A DNA stretch of 64,000 nucleotides from Bacilli bacterium (GTDB lineage: Bacteria; Bacillota_I; Bacilli_A; RFN20; CAG-826). The notes below the pieces were generated by a model. It had not been told where the DNA came from. It ran no database searches and saw only the letters and a program-made list of their open reading frames with translations. Below are positions 33,379-42,314 of the stretch, piece by piece. A program made the translations under genes and the position numbers. The stretch lies in NCBI GenBank assembly GCA_900767825.1, contig CAAGAN010000006.1:62001-126000 (forward strand), in the 5' to 3' direction. Position 1 is the first letter of the stretch. Every line of letters begins with the position of its first letter.

Positions 33379-34680
33379 ATGAAAAAGCAAAAGAAGACAT
33401 TGCAGCAAAAAATCAATTATAGGAAATATCATCAACCGAATAGGTTTATTTACTCATTCCTTAAAAGGTTAGTAATCGATAAAATTCTAGCCCCTAAATA
33501 TAATATCCATTATGAAATAATAGATGATATCAACAAAGAAAAAGGCCCTTGCTTCCTTATCTTTAACCATCAATCTAGAATTGATTATGTCTGGAATGTG
33601 CAGGCAACTTATCCTAGAAGGCTAAATTTTGTTACTGGATATAATGAATTCTTTAGGTCGCATTTGCACTTCATCCTTAAATTAGCAAACGCCATACCAA
33701 AGAAGAACTTTACTATCGATATGCCTGCGATGAGGGCTATTGATAGCATTATTAAACAAAATGGGGTAGTTTGTTTTTCTCATGAAGGAATGTCTTCAAT
33801 TTCAGGTCATAACCAGCCAGTCGTCTCTGGAACCGGCAAATTCATTAAGCATTATGGGATACCAGTATATTTGCTTCATACCGAAGGTGCTTTTTTGACC
33901 AATACCAAAACTTGCCTAGATGAAAGAAAAGGAAGAATAAATGCAAAATTAAGTATCCTTTTCAGTAAGGAAGATCTAAAGAATCTAAGTGCAGATGAAA
34001 TAGAAGACAAAATAAATCTAGCACTTACCCATGATGACTATGAATGGAATAAGATTAACCAAATCCATTACGAAACTCATGGCCATATTGCTAAAGATAC
34101 CCATTATATTTGCTATAAATGTCCTAGTTGTGGCGAAGAATTCTCCATGGCTGATACTGATGATACAATCTATTGCTCTAAATGTGGCTGTGGGGCCAAA
34201 ATAGATGATACTTATTCCTTGTCCCCATTAACAAAAGAATCGGTTTTGCCTACGACTTTATCCAATTGGTTTGATTTAGAAAGAAAAGCCGTTTACAAAG
34301 AAATAAAAGATAACCCTAATTATGAATTCAAAGAGCACGTTAAATTAGGGAAACTCGACCCTTTTAAAACCTTAAAGGATATGAAAACTGCGATTGTCTG
34401 TGGGGAAGGGGAGATAACTATCAACCACGAAGGACTCTTCTATAACGGGACTAAAGATAATGAGCCATTTTCATTTAAACTCGATTATGATGAGATAAAT
34501 ACATTTGGTATGCCTACCGATACAAGTTATTTGGCTTTGTATTATGCAGGTAATTATTATGATTTATATCCAACTAGGCCAACTAGCATTAAAATGCTTC
34601 TATTAGTAGAAGAGATGCATAGGCTCCACGTAAATAAGTGGAAACCACTTAAAAACGAAGCCTGGATATATCAAGATTAG
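33379..34680 (+). CDS. 1-acyl-glycerol-3-phosphate acyltransferase-like protein with zinc ribbon
   Basis: 433 residues, longer than the usual ~200-250 of PlsC. The N-terminal domain carries the acyltransferase motifs FNHQSRIDYVW (NHx4D, about residues 54-64) and CFSHEGMSS (about 130-138), with the first-step membrane-facing helix. A four-cysteine zinc ribbon follows (CYKCPSCGEEF ... CSKCGCGAKI, about 240-280), then ~150 residues ending VNKWKPLKNEAWI that recall the C-terminal part of similar Bacillota proteins. It would make phosphatidic acid for membrane lipids; the zinc ribbon's role is unknown. A -10 TAGAAT 8 nt upstream and no ribosome site suggest a leaderless message. Confidence 0.85.
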   Translation: MKKQKKTLQQKINYRKYHQPNRFIYSFLKRLVIDKILAPKYNIHYEIIDDINKEKGPCFLIFNHQSRIDYVWNVQATYPRRLNFVTGYNEFFRSHLHFILKLANAIPKKNFTIDMPAMRAIDSIIKQNGVVCFSHEGMSSISGHNQPVVSGTGKFIKHYGIPVYLLHTEGAFLTNTKTCLDERKGRINAKLSILFSKEDLKNLSADEIEDKINLALTHDDYEWNKINQIHYETHGHIAKDTHYICYKCPSCGEEFSMADTDDTIYCSKCGCGAKIDDTYSLSPLTKESVLPTTLSNWFDLERKAVYKEIKDNPNYEFKEHVKLGKLDPFKTLKDMKTAIVCGEGEITINHEGLFYNGTKDNEPFSFKLDYDEINTFGMPTDTSYLALYYAGNYYDLYPTRPTSIKMLLLVEEMHRLHVNKWKPLKNEAWIYQD

Positions 34681-35502
34681 TTATTTCTTTAATTCGGTTA
34701 TGGCTTTAGAAATCTTATCAAGGTATCTGCCTTCATAATTTTCTATTTGCCCTTTATCGCATAAAGAAGCTAGATTTGGGTCAATTGGCAAATAGTCGAC
34801 ATTCTTAATGTCATAAGTTGCGGCAAGTTGCTCAATGTTAGCTTTCCCGAATGGATAGATCTTTTCGCCACAATGCGGGCATTCGCAATAAGACATATTG
34901 GAAACTATCCCTAATACAGGAACATCCATCATCTTTGCCATTCTTAAAGCCTTTTCTACGATTAAAGATACCAAATCCTGAGGAGAAGTAACGATAACAA
35001 TCGCATCGACTGGGATATATTGGAAAACAGTAAGAGGGACATCTCCTGTTCCTGGTGGCATGTCTATATATAATTCATCAACATCTCCATAATCGACATC
35101 AGAGAAGAATTGCTGAATTAAGGAAGAGATTACTGGTCCTCTCCAAATGACAGGCTCGGCTTTATCATCGGTTAATTCGTTTAATGATATTGTCTTGATG
35201 CCTGTTTTTGATAAAACTGGGAAAATAGTAGTTTCGGTCCCAGTAGCCATTTCATTAATTCCAAAAATAGTTGGAATGGATGGGCCAGTAACATCAGCGT
35301 CCATCAAGGCTACATTTTTATTTTCCCTTCTGGCGTTTACTGCAAGTAAAGAAGTGGTAAGAGATTTGCCTACCCCACCTTTACCTGATACAACTGCAAT
35401 AATCTTTTTGATGCTAGAGCCTTCATGTGGCTTTAGCTTTTCAATTTTTCTTTCTGCACATTCTTTTGAACAAGATGAACACTTTCCGTCGCAATTACTC
35501 AT
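34681..35502 (-). CDS. Mrp/NBP35 family P-loop ATPase (Fe-S cluster carrier)
   Basis: 273 residues. The deviant Walker A VSGKGGVGKS (about residues 38-47), Walker A' ALMDADVTGPS, switch LYIDMPPGTGDVPLTV and the C-terminal CECPHCGE cysteine pair that binds the bridging Fe-S cluster are all present. The N-terminal cysteine-rich lead CDGKCSSCSKEC is as in NBP35-type members. The family carries and delivers [4Fe-4S] clusters. It abuts the acyltransferase gene without overlap and overlaps the upstream CBS gene by 4 bp (ATGA), forming an operon with it. Confidence 0.93.
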   Translation of the reverse strand: MSNCDGKCSSCSKECAERKIEKLKPHEGSSIKKIIAVVSGKGGVGKSLTTSLLAVNARRENKNVALMDADVTGPSIPTIFGINEMATGTETTIFPVLSKTGIKTISLNELTDDKAEPVIWRGPVISSLIQQFFSDVDYGDVDELYIDMPPGTGDVPLTVFQYIPVDAIVIVTSPQDLVSLIVEKALRMAKMMDVPVLGIVSNMSYCECPHCGEKIYPFGKANIEQLAATYDIKNVDYLPIDPNLASLCDKGQIENYEGRYLDKISKAITELKK

Positions 35503-35912
35503 TTCTTCTTACCTTCTAATATCATGTTTTTTAGATGGAAAATTAATTTCCTTCTAGTGATAATCCCCTCGAATTCGCCTTTTTTGTTAACGATAGGGAC
35601 GAAATTCTGATTGGCAATAAGATCGACCAAATCGGCAACCTCGGATTCAATCGGGGCACATATTATTAGTCGTTCGGTTTCAATAGAAGTAAGTGGCGAC
35701 TTAAGTGCCTTTTCAAGTGAATTTGATTCCATGATGCTCTTTAAGATATCTAAAGTAGATAAAGAATAAAGATATCTACCAGATTCTCTTTCTAGAACTG
35801 GAATCATGGTGAAATGTGATTCGCTTAGCTTTTTGTAGCATTCTTGCAAATCCATGTCGTTATAAAGACAAGTTACTTTGTCTTTGCTAGTCATTAATTC
35901 TTTTGCTTTCAT
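35499..35912 (-). CDS. CBS-domain protein
   Basis: 137 residues made of two CBS motifs (about 5-60: ELMTSKDKVTCLYNDMDLQE ... FTMIPVLERESGRYLY; about 75-130: ERLIICAPIESEV ... NFVPIVNKKGEFEGIITRRKL). Stand-alone CBS pairs bind adenine nucleotides and act as energy or SAM sensors. Its coupling to the Mrp ATPase suggests regulation of Fe-S supply, but that is inference from position. Confidence 0.85.
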   Translation of the reverse strand: MKAKELMTSKDKVTCLYNDMDLQECYKKLSESHFTMIPVLERESGRYLYSLSTLDILKSIMESNSLEKALKSPLTSIETERLIICAPIESEVADLVDLIANQNFVPIVNKKGEFEGIITRRKLIFHLKNMILEGKKK

Positions 35913-35979
35913 GTCTTTATTATAACCAATTTATAAATAATAAGTAGGGGGGTTGACAAAGGTAGTAAACTATTTTTGT

Positions 35980-36849
35980 ATGTTAGAAGTATTTTTAGAT
36001 GCATTAATTGATTCGGCTAAAATATTAGCCTTTGTGTTTATCTTTCATTTCCTTTTTTCTTTTGTTGAAGATAAAGTCGTTAGAATATTAGAAGGGAAGA
36101 AAAGATTAGGCCCGGTAGTGGGAAGTGTATTCGGACTTATCCCAGAATGTGGGACTTCTATTGTTGCTTCTTCTTTATTTGGCCATGGGCATATAAGTAT
36201 AGGGACATTAGTAGCCGTATTCTTATCTTGCTCAGATGAAGCCTTGCCAATATTATTTTCTTCATTTTCGTCAACATGGTATATGTCTTTTGTCCTAATT
36301 GGATTAAAACTAGGTATTGCTATCATAATTGGATTAACGACTGATTTAATATTCTTCAAATTCAATTCGAATATAGATGAGCATCTAGAAGAATGCGATT
36401 ATGATGAAGGGGTTCACCATGGGTGCTGTGGACATGAAATCGAGGGTAATGGCAACAAATGGAAAGAACATTTATTACACCCATTGCTACATTCATTAAA
36501 AGTATTTGGAATTGTATTTGTGCTTAATTTCATATTCGGGACCATTATTTATTATGTAGGGGAAGACAATATATCTAATTTCCTTGTTTCCAATTTTGCT
36601 TTGTCCCCTTTATTAGCTACTTTAGTTGGACTTATTCCAAACTGCGCTTCAAGTGTTCTTCTATCGACTTTATACATACAGGGGGCGCTTCCTTTTGGGG
36701 CTTTGCTTTCTGGACTATTAGTAAATGCAGGATTAGGAATGCTTATGTTATTTAAAAATAAGAGCAAGTTAAAGGAGGCTTTAATCGTCTTAGCAATCTG
36801 TATTGCCTCTTCTTTAATATTCGGCTATGCCTTCTTATATGTATTTTGA
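35980..36849 (+). CDS. Putative heavy-metal/manganese transporter (10-TM permease)
   Basis: 289 residues from ATG 35980 (a TTG at 35953 is only 1-2 nt from the G-run and part of a TTGACA box). Two inverted halves carry the repeated signature GLIPECGTSIVASSLF (about residue 50) and GLIPNCASSVLLSTLY (about 215), typical of the ArsP_2/'putative manganese transporter' group. Between them is a His/Cys-rich cytoplasmic loop (EGVHHGCCGHE) that probably binds metal. About 8-10 helices. Substrate inferred from the family only. No clear ribosome site. Confidence 0.82.
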   Translation: MLEVFLDALIDSAKILAFVFIFHFLFSFVEDKVVRILEGKKRLGPVVGSVFGLIPECGTSIVASSLFGHGHISIGTLVAVFLSCSDEALPILFSSFSSTWYMSFVLIGLKLGIAIIIGLTTDLIFFKFNSNIDEHLEECDYDEGVHHGCCGHEIEGNGNKWKEHLLHPLLHSLKVFGIVFVLNFIFGTIIYYVGEDNISNFLVSNFALSPLLATLVGLIPNCASSVLLSTLYIQGALPFGALLSGLLVNAGLGMLMLFKNKSKLKEALIVLAICIASSLIFGYAFLYVF

Positions 36850-36874
36850 TTAGATTAGGAATTATAATTTATCC

Positions 36875-37033
36875 ATGGCTAAATATAGAAAGAAATACGT
36901 ATCAAGAAAACATTCTTCCCTTAGATTAAATAGAAGTGGGGAAGATATTGATATGCTTAATGAAAGAAGATATGAAGAAAAAGGAAGTGGGGCTTATTCC
37001 ACTTCCTATAAAAACCATATCGACGGGGCTTAA
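36875..37033 (+). CDS. Small basic protein, 52 aa
   Basis: A 52-residue frame (MAKYRKKYVSRKHSSLRLN..., ending KNHIDGA) rich in Lys/Arg/Tyr/Ser. TATAAT at 36863-36868 ends 6 nt before the ATG, giving a leaderless arrangement like that of the Nudix gene. No family is recognised. It converges on and touches the pyroglutamyl-peptidase gene (4-bp overlap). Length and composition resemble small ribosome- or nucleic-acid-associated proteins, but this is not demonstrated. Confidence 0.5.
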   Translation: MAKYRKKYVSRKHSSLRLNRSGEDIDMLNERRYEEKGSGAYSTSYKNHIDGA

Positions 37034-37578
37034 TTCATTCCCTCTAGATATTCTATAATCGATTCGATTCCCTCGTTTATTTCTTGCTTGTTCATATCAG
37101 ACTCAACCGGGATATGTATTAAGAGGGAATTTTTATTTCTAGTAAGGGAAAGATAATAGATCTCATTGCAGATAAATCCGCCGGGATCTAATCCTAGGCT
37201 AGTCTTTATTCCTTTTGATGCAAGATATTGTTCAATGCAACTAGGATTTAAACTGGACATGATGCTTTTTGGACCATCTACGATTATTGGCTCATTTGTT
37301 TTGCTGACCCCATCATTATCTGGAATAGAAGCATTCATGTTGTTATAGGCATATTGTTCAAGCAAAGGACGATGGGTATAGGGGGAAAGATTGAATATCA
37401 AGACATGGTCAGGATTATATTCTTCGTATGCCTTAATGAATTCTTCTTTTGCCCTTTTATAGGAAATAGGTAAAACAATTCCTTTAGAATTACCCTTCGC
37501 AAAATCCTTAACAACCGTTTCGCTTGGATTAACAGGATGAGCTGCAAAAGGGGAAAAACCGACAAATAACACTTTCAT
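37030..37578 (-). CDS. pcp: Pyroglutamyl-peptidase I (peptidase C15)
   Basis: 182 residues, slightly short of the usual ~210. It removes N-terminal pyroglutamate from peptides. Visible catalytic parts: Glu in LLEQYAYNNMNASIPDNDG, Cys in DPGGFICNEIYYLSL and His in LLIHIPV, the E-C-H triad in order; the N-terminus VLFVGFSPFAAHPVNPSE matches the family lead. AGGAGA lies 7 nt before the ATG. With peptidase T, PepC and the subtilase, it points to peptide scavenging. Confidence 0.9.
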   Translation of the reverse strand: MKVLFVGFSPFAAHPVNPSETVVKDFAKGNSKGIVLPISYKRAKEEFIKAYEEYNPDHVLIFNLSPYTHRPLLEQYAYNNMNASIPDNDGVSKTNEPIIVDGPKSIMSSLNPSCIEQYLASKGIKTSLGLDPGGFICNEIYYLSLTRNKNSLLIHIPVESDMNKQEINEGIESIIEYLEGMN

Positions 37579-37642
37579 GTTGTCTCTCCTTATGTTCGTG
37601 TTTTTATTTTAACGCGAATAGCAAAATGTTGTTAGGGAATTT

Positions 37643-38443
37643 TTATTCCAAGTCTAATTTGTATACCTTGATGGCGTTATCTCTCATTAGCTTTTTATAT
37701 ATAGAATATTCAATATTTGCATCGTTATTGAAGTAAGGAAGATACATTGGATTATCTAAAGTATTCAATCCATCAATTGGATTATCGCTTCCAAACATAA
37801 TCCTATCTTCCCCGATTTCATTTAATACCCTTATTGTTTTATCTATATTTACCCAAGCCGTATCGGCATAGATATTGTTAACTCTTTTCATCACTTCAAT
37901 CGCGACTTCATTATCCGAGCATAGCTCTAGATGGGCGGCGATAAAGTTGATGTCTTTATTTTCTTTCGCTACTTTTTCTAATTCCAAAATCGAAGAAAAT
38001 TCATCATAAGCCGTATGGACTAATATAGGCAAATCCAACTCTCTAGCTAATCTAATCCAAGGGATAAGCTTTCTAGAAGTTATCTTTAATTTCTCGCAGT
38101 AGGGGTGGAATTTAAGACAATAGATATATTTCTTGTTCTCTTTTATGTAATTTATTAGCTCTTCATTAGGAAGTTCAAAAAATGGCCTAAACCATACTCC
38201 AGTGCCTATATGCCCCTCATGCTTTTTAGCAAAATTAACTGCTTGTTTTAAGCAATCTAATGTAGATTTGCCCATCTTGCATCTAGTTTTTACTGAAGGA
38301 AATTCAGCTGCATCGGCATTGCTAATCAAGGAGAAATCAATGTTATGAGACTTATTTGATTCAATAATAAAATTGCCACATTTTCTTAAACTAGGCCAAC
38401 TTGCTAGATGGGCATGTGCATCAATAAAACTAAATTTTTCCAT
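37643..38443 (-). CDS. Amidohydrolase family protein (metal-dependent hydrolase)
   Basis: 266 residues with the TIM-barrel amidohydrolase landmarks: FIDAHAHL at the start (metal-binding HxH), LPILVHTAYDE, FIAAHLELCSDN and IMFGSDNPIDG near the end (metal Asp). The spacing fits the amidohydrolase-2/TatD-like group; no substrate can be assigned. It starts 2 nt after the uridine kinase stop, so they form an operon. Confidence 0.85.
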   Translation of the reverse strand: MEKFSFIDAHAHLASWPSLRKCGNFIIESNKSHNIDFSLISNADAAEFPSVKTRCKMGKSTLDCLKQAVNFAKKHEGHIGTGVWFRPFFELPNEELINYIKENKKYIYCLKFHPYCEKLKITSRKLIPWIRLARELDLPILVHTAYDEFSSILELEKVAKENKDINFIAAHLELCSDNEVAIEVMKRVNNIYADTAWVNIDKTIRVLNEIGEDRIMFGSDNPIDGLNTLDNPMYLPYFNNDANIEYSIYKKLMRDNAIKVYKLDLE

Positions 38444-38445
38444 TT

Positions 38446-39054
38446 TTACCTTCTTGCTATTAAATGTTTTAAGATCATCTGCATTTGTTTTTCATCAATC
38501 CCATCATTGGAATTGTTGTTATAGACAAAGTCTGCATCTACTTTATGAGGCTCAACATATTTTATATGCATTGGCTTAACTGAGGTAAGGTATTGCTCTA
38601 CAATTGAATCAAGGCTTCTTCCACGTAACTTCATATCTCTAATTATTCTTCTAGAGATCCTTACATCAGGATCAGCATCGACATAAATAATGAAATCATA
38701 ATATTCCTTAGGTATTTGTAATGTCATGATGCCTTCTACTATGACTATATCTTTAGGCTCGAATGGAACTGTTTCTTTTTTTCTTGTATGTGTAACAAAA
38801 TCATATTGGGGAACTTCTATTGCCTTTCCTTTTTTGATTTTCCTTAAATCTTCCATGAATAACTCTTGGTCTAATATAGAAGGGTCATCATAATTTTGAA
38901 GTCCTCTTTCATCAAAAGGAAGAGCGGATTGGTCTTTATAGTAATTATCATAGGATAAAATAGATGATTCATAAGGCAACAAGGCATTAAGTGCCCTGGA
39001 TATATAGGTTTTTCCAGAACCGGAACCACCGGAGATTGCTATTAAATAAGGCAT
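38446..39054 (-). CDS. udk: Uridine kinase
   Basis: 202 residues. It phosphorylates uridine and cytidine to UMP/CMP in pyrimidine salvage. P-loop ISGGSGSGKTYISRAL at residues 6-21, SYDNYYKDQS (substrate Asp), YDFVTHTR, VIVEGIMTL and the RRIIRDMKLRGRS lid block are all conserved. First gene of the operon with the amidohydrolase; upstream lies tRNA-Gln in the opposite orientation. Confidence 0.95.
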   Translation of the reverse strand: MPYLIAISGGSGSGKTYISRALNALLPYESSILSYDNYYKDQSALPFDERGLQNYDDPSILDQELFMEDLRKIKKGKAIEVPQYDFVTHTRKKETVPFEPKDIVIVEGIMTLQIPKEYYDFIIYVDADPDVRISRRIIRDMKLRGRSLDSIVEQYLTSVKPMHIKYVEPHKVDADFVYNNNSNDGIDEKQMQMILKHLIARR

Positions 39055-39113
39055 AAGTAACCCTCCGATTCGTTATTTTACAATTAGATAAGCTATTTTG
39101 TTAGAAAAAAGTG

Positions 39114-39141
39114 TTGCCCTTCTAGCAGAAATGCTTAAAAT
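39114..39141 (+). promoter_or_regulatory. tRNA-Gln promoter
   Basis: TTGCCC (39114-39119), a 16-nt spacer and TAAAAT (39136-39141), 10 nt before the tRNA. Confidence 0.45.
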
Positions 39142-39151
39142 TACATTGCCT

Positions 39152-39226
39152 TGGGGTGTAGCCAAGTGGTAAGGCATGGGTCTCTGAAACCCACATACGC
39201 TGGTTCGATCCCAGCCACCCCAACCA
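39152..39226 (+). tRNA. tRNA-Gln (anticodon CTG)
   Basis: Acceptor TGGGGTG pairs with CACCCCA; the anticodon stem TGGGT/ACCCA encloses loop CTCTGAA with anticodon CTG; the T-arm has GCTGGTTCGATCCCAGC and the 3' CCA is encoded. The T-starting acceptor and D-arm AGCCAAGTGGTAAGGCA are typical of bacterial tRNA-Gln. Confidence 0.95.
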
Positions 39227-39238
39227 CCTGAACCTAGG

Positions 39239-39269
39239 ACTTTGATGCTAAACGTGTCAAAGTTTTTTT
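39239..39269 (+). terminator. Rho-independent terminator after tRNA-Gln
   Basis: ACTTTGA (39239-39245) pairs with TCAAAGT (39257-39263), followed by a run of seven T. Confidence 0.85.
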
Positions 39270-39360
39270 GATTTTAGAGCATTACTTTGATGTGCAGAAG
39301 TTAGTTATTTACAAAATTTCTATATGCTTTAATCTTTAGAAAAAGGAGGGGTAAATCCAA

Positions 39361-40850
39361 TTGACTTTACGCCATGTGTCGAAATTAGCCAAATTGACTT
39401 CTACTAAAACAAAGGTCCTTTACATATTAATATATATTGTTTATGACTTGACTTACTTTGCTTCGCCTCTTTTCATCATGTGTTTTATTGATGCAGTGGT
39501 AGAAGCAAACAAGAATTACATGATTATTTTTGCTTGCCTAGCTTTTGCTGATTTCATTGCGGTTCAAATTATTGGATATCTGATGTCTATATTCGTTGGC
39601 AAAATCAAAGCCGAAAATGCCTCTAAGTTTTATCAAGAACTTAATGGGATTATCTCTTCTAATGATTTAAAAGAAGAAGAAATAACCCAAGCAAAACTAT
39701 CTCAATATATCGGAGAATATTACGAGAAAGCTAATAGATATTTCTTTCTTGAAAAGGTGGAACTAGTTTTTTCAATATCTAGCATCATTGTTATTTTTGC
39801 CATTATGTTTGTTATTGATTGGAGGGTATCATTGCTTCTTTTATTCTTTGTTCCTTTATCATTTTGGGTTTCTAAACTTTACGAGAAGAAGCTTTATAAA
39901 AACGCAAATGCAAACAAGGAAAACTCCGATAATATTAAAAGTTATTTGATGGATCAAAATGTTTTAACTAAGGAAGAGAGGTTTTCAGACAAGAAACAAA
40001 TGCCGCCTTTTAACGGACTTATTAATATATTTCTACGCGATTATAGGAGAAGCGTGAGAACTAATTCCTGTTATCTTTATTTCTTTTCTTATGCGTTTTA
40101 AATTTCGCGATTCTTATCGTAATACTTTTAAGTGGGTATTTAACTTTGGTTAATTTATTAACAATAGGCACTTTATTTGCCTTTCAAAACTATACTTCCC
40201 AACTATGGACTCCAGGTGAATATCTAATGAGTTATAGCAGTGATTATCAGGAGGCGAAACCAGCGATTGAAGAAATTGAACACGCATTGTCTTTGAAGAA
40301 AGCTAAGTTCTGCCATGATAAAATTAAATACATATCGCTTAAAGGTTTTACCTCTTTAGATATGGAAGGGAAACCTTTATTCATCCCAATAGATTTAGAG
40401 TTTAAAAAAGGTAATATCTATCTTATTAAAGGGATAAATGGTATAGGCAAAACTACAATGGTAGAAGCAATAATGGGTTTTAATAACCGTTATAAAGGGA
40501 AAATAGATATTAACGGGTCGTCATCTACTTCCTTTGATGATTTTTGCTATGTTGCAGCATCTAGCTATATTAGTCGTTTCTATAGTGAGGAAGCCTTCAA
40601 AGGTTCTAGCGGTCAAAAGAAATTAAGCCAGTTAAAACTATATTTGGATAACGTTAAATCCGTTTATATCTTGGATGAACCTACTAATTTTGTAGATGAA
40701 GATAATAAGAAAGATGTTATAAGTCTAATTAAAGCAAAATCGAATCCCGAAAATATCGTGATTGCAATTAGCCATGATTCTATTTTTGATGAAGTAGCGA
40801 GTGAAATCATAGAACTTCGCGAAATAAATGCTACTGAAGCCGATTTTTAA
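39361..40850 (+). pseudogene. ABC exporter (membrane domain fused to ATPase), broken by a frameshift
   Basis: The TTG start at 39361 follows AAAGGAGGGG. The first frame gives about 230 residues with four membrane helices (FASPLFIMCFIDAVV, FSISSIIVIFAIMFVI, VSLLLLFFVPLSFWVSKLY...) and ends at 40099-40101. From about 40065 the +2 frame continues the same protein (FLCVLNFAILIVILLSGYLT, then LVNLLTIGTLFAF) into an ATPase with Walker A KGINGIGKTT, signature GSSGQKK, Walker B VYILDEPTNFVD and switch ISHD. Together this is one ~496-residue bacteriocin/peptide-exporter-like half-transporter. Either it is a recent pseudogene or there is a base-call error near 40065. Confidence 0.8.
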
Positions 40851-40961
40851 TCTTAAATTATGCTTTAATAAATAAGATAATTAATACATGGGTCGCTTAT
40901 TTTCTGCTTTTCATAACAAAAAGTCCCATCAATAGATGAGGCCAGTTTGATTTGTTTATGA

Positions 40962-42164
40962 TTATCTTTTGATCATTATTTCTTTTACGATTTCAATCAT
41001 TGTATTGAATTCTTTGACCGAAAGATATTCGAATCTACCGTGATGGTTATATGAACCAGTTCCTAGATTTGGGGTAGGGCAACCCTTGAAGGAGAATGTA
41101 GCCCCGTCAGTTCCGCCTCTAATTGGAGGGAAGGTAGGAGTTAATCCAAGTCTAGCAAAAGCTTCCTTTGCAGTTTCGATTGCTTCAGGATGCTTATCTA
41201 AGACTTCCTTCATGTTTTTATAGTCATCATGGATTTCGATTGTTATCTTCGCTTTCGGATAGCTTTCCTGCAAGGATTTAGCAGCTTCCATGAATTCTTC
41301 TTTTTGCTGCACGAATTTCTTCTTGTCATGATTTCTTATGATGTAGTGGAGACAAGCTTTCTCAACATTGCCTTCAATGCCTACTAGATGGTTGAAACCT
41401 TCTCTACCTTCGGTATATTCAGGACGTTTTGTTTGAGGTAATAACCTATCAAACTTAAGGGCGATATGAGCGGCATTGACCATCTTTCCTTTGGCTTCAC
41501 CTGGATGGATAGAGAACCCGTGTATGCAAATATCGGCATGAGCGGCATTAAATGTCTCACAGGCAATTTCATCAAATTTGCCCCCATCAATCGTGTAGGC
41601 ATACTTAGCCCCAAGTTTTTTCGCATCAAAATGATCGGCCCCTCTTCCAATTTCTTCATCTACCGAGAAACAAAAGCAGATTGGCCTATGCTTAATTTCT
41701 TTATGGGTAACAAAATAAGATAAAACAGACATTATAATGGCAACACCAGCCTTATCGTCTGCCCCAAGTAAAGTCGAGCCATCGGTAACTACTAAATCAT
41801 CCCCGACATGTTCGCCTAAAGTTGGGAATTCCTTTGGAGACATAGAATAGGTATCGTTTAATTTGATAATCCCGCCTTTATAATTCTTTATTATTTGAGG
41901 GTTAACATCCTTGCCAGTTATTTCTAATGCGGTATCAACGTGGGCATTTAAGCCAACTGGATCCATGTCGGATTCGCCATCTAATTTGCCATATAGGATT
42001 CCATATTCATCAATATAGGAAGAAATTCCCATATTCTTTAATTCCTGCTGCAGCAGTCTACTTAGATTTAGTTCTTTTTCCTCGCTAGGAATTGTGTTGC
42101 TATTTTCATTTGCTTGAGTATCGATTTTTACGTAACGGAGAAACCTCTCTAGATTTTGATCCAT
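40962..42164 (-). CDS. pepT: Peptidase T (tripeptidase, M20B)
   Basis: 400 residues, the usual length. It cleaves the N-terminal residue of tripeptides with two Zn ions. Motifs: NAHVDTALEITGK (metal His/Asp, about residue 74), TLLGADDKAGVAI (bridging Asp), SVDEEIGRGADHFD (catalytic Glu), IHGFSIHPGEAKGKMVNAA and the C-terminal IRGGTDGATFSFKGCPTPNL. AAAGGGAAAA precedes the ATG. Divergent from PepC. Confidence 0.95.
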   Translation of the reverse strand: MDQNLERFLRYVKIDTQANENSNTIPSEEKELNLSRLLQQELKNMGISSYIDEYGILYGKLDGESDMDPVGLNAHVDTALEITGKDVNPQIIKNYKGGIIKLNDTYSMSPKEFPTLGEHVGDDLVVTDGSTLLGADDKAGVAIIMSVLSYFVTHKEIKHRPICFCFSVDEEIGRGADHFDAKKLGAKYAYTIDGGKFDEIACETFNAAHADICIHGFSIHPGEAKGKMVNAAHIALKFDRLLPQTKRPEYTEGREGFNHLVGIEGNVEKACLHYIIRNHDKKKFVQQKEEFMEAAKSLQESYPKAKITIEIHDDYKNMKEVLDKHPEAIETAKEAFARLGLTPTFPPIRGGTDGATFSFKGCPTPNLGTGSYNHHGRFEYLSVKEFNTMIEIVKEIMIKR

Positions 42165-42314
42165 AATTTTCCCTTTCTTCTCAAAACGGAATTATTCTAG
42201 CAAACTAATCTTAATAGGTGTAGGGGAACCTAAATAATTAGGTTAATTTAGTTTAATTAGTTGAAACTACTTACAATGCATATAAAATATGCAAGAAAGA
42301 AATGGAGGCTAATA

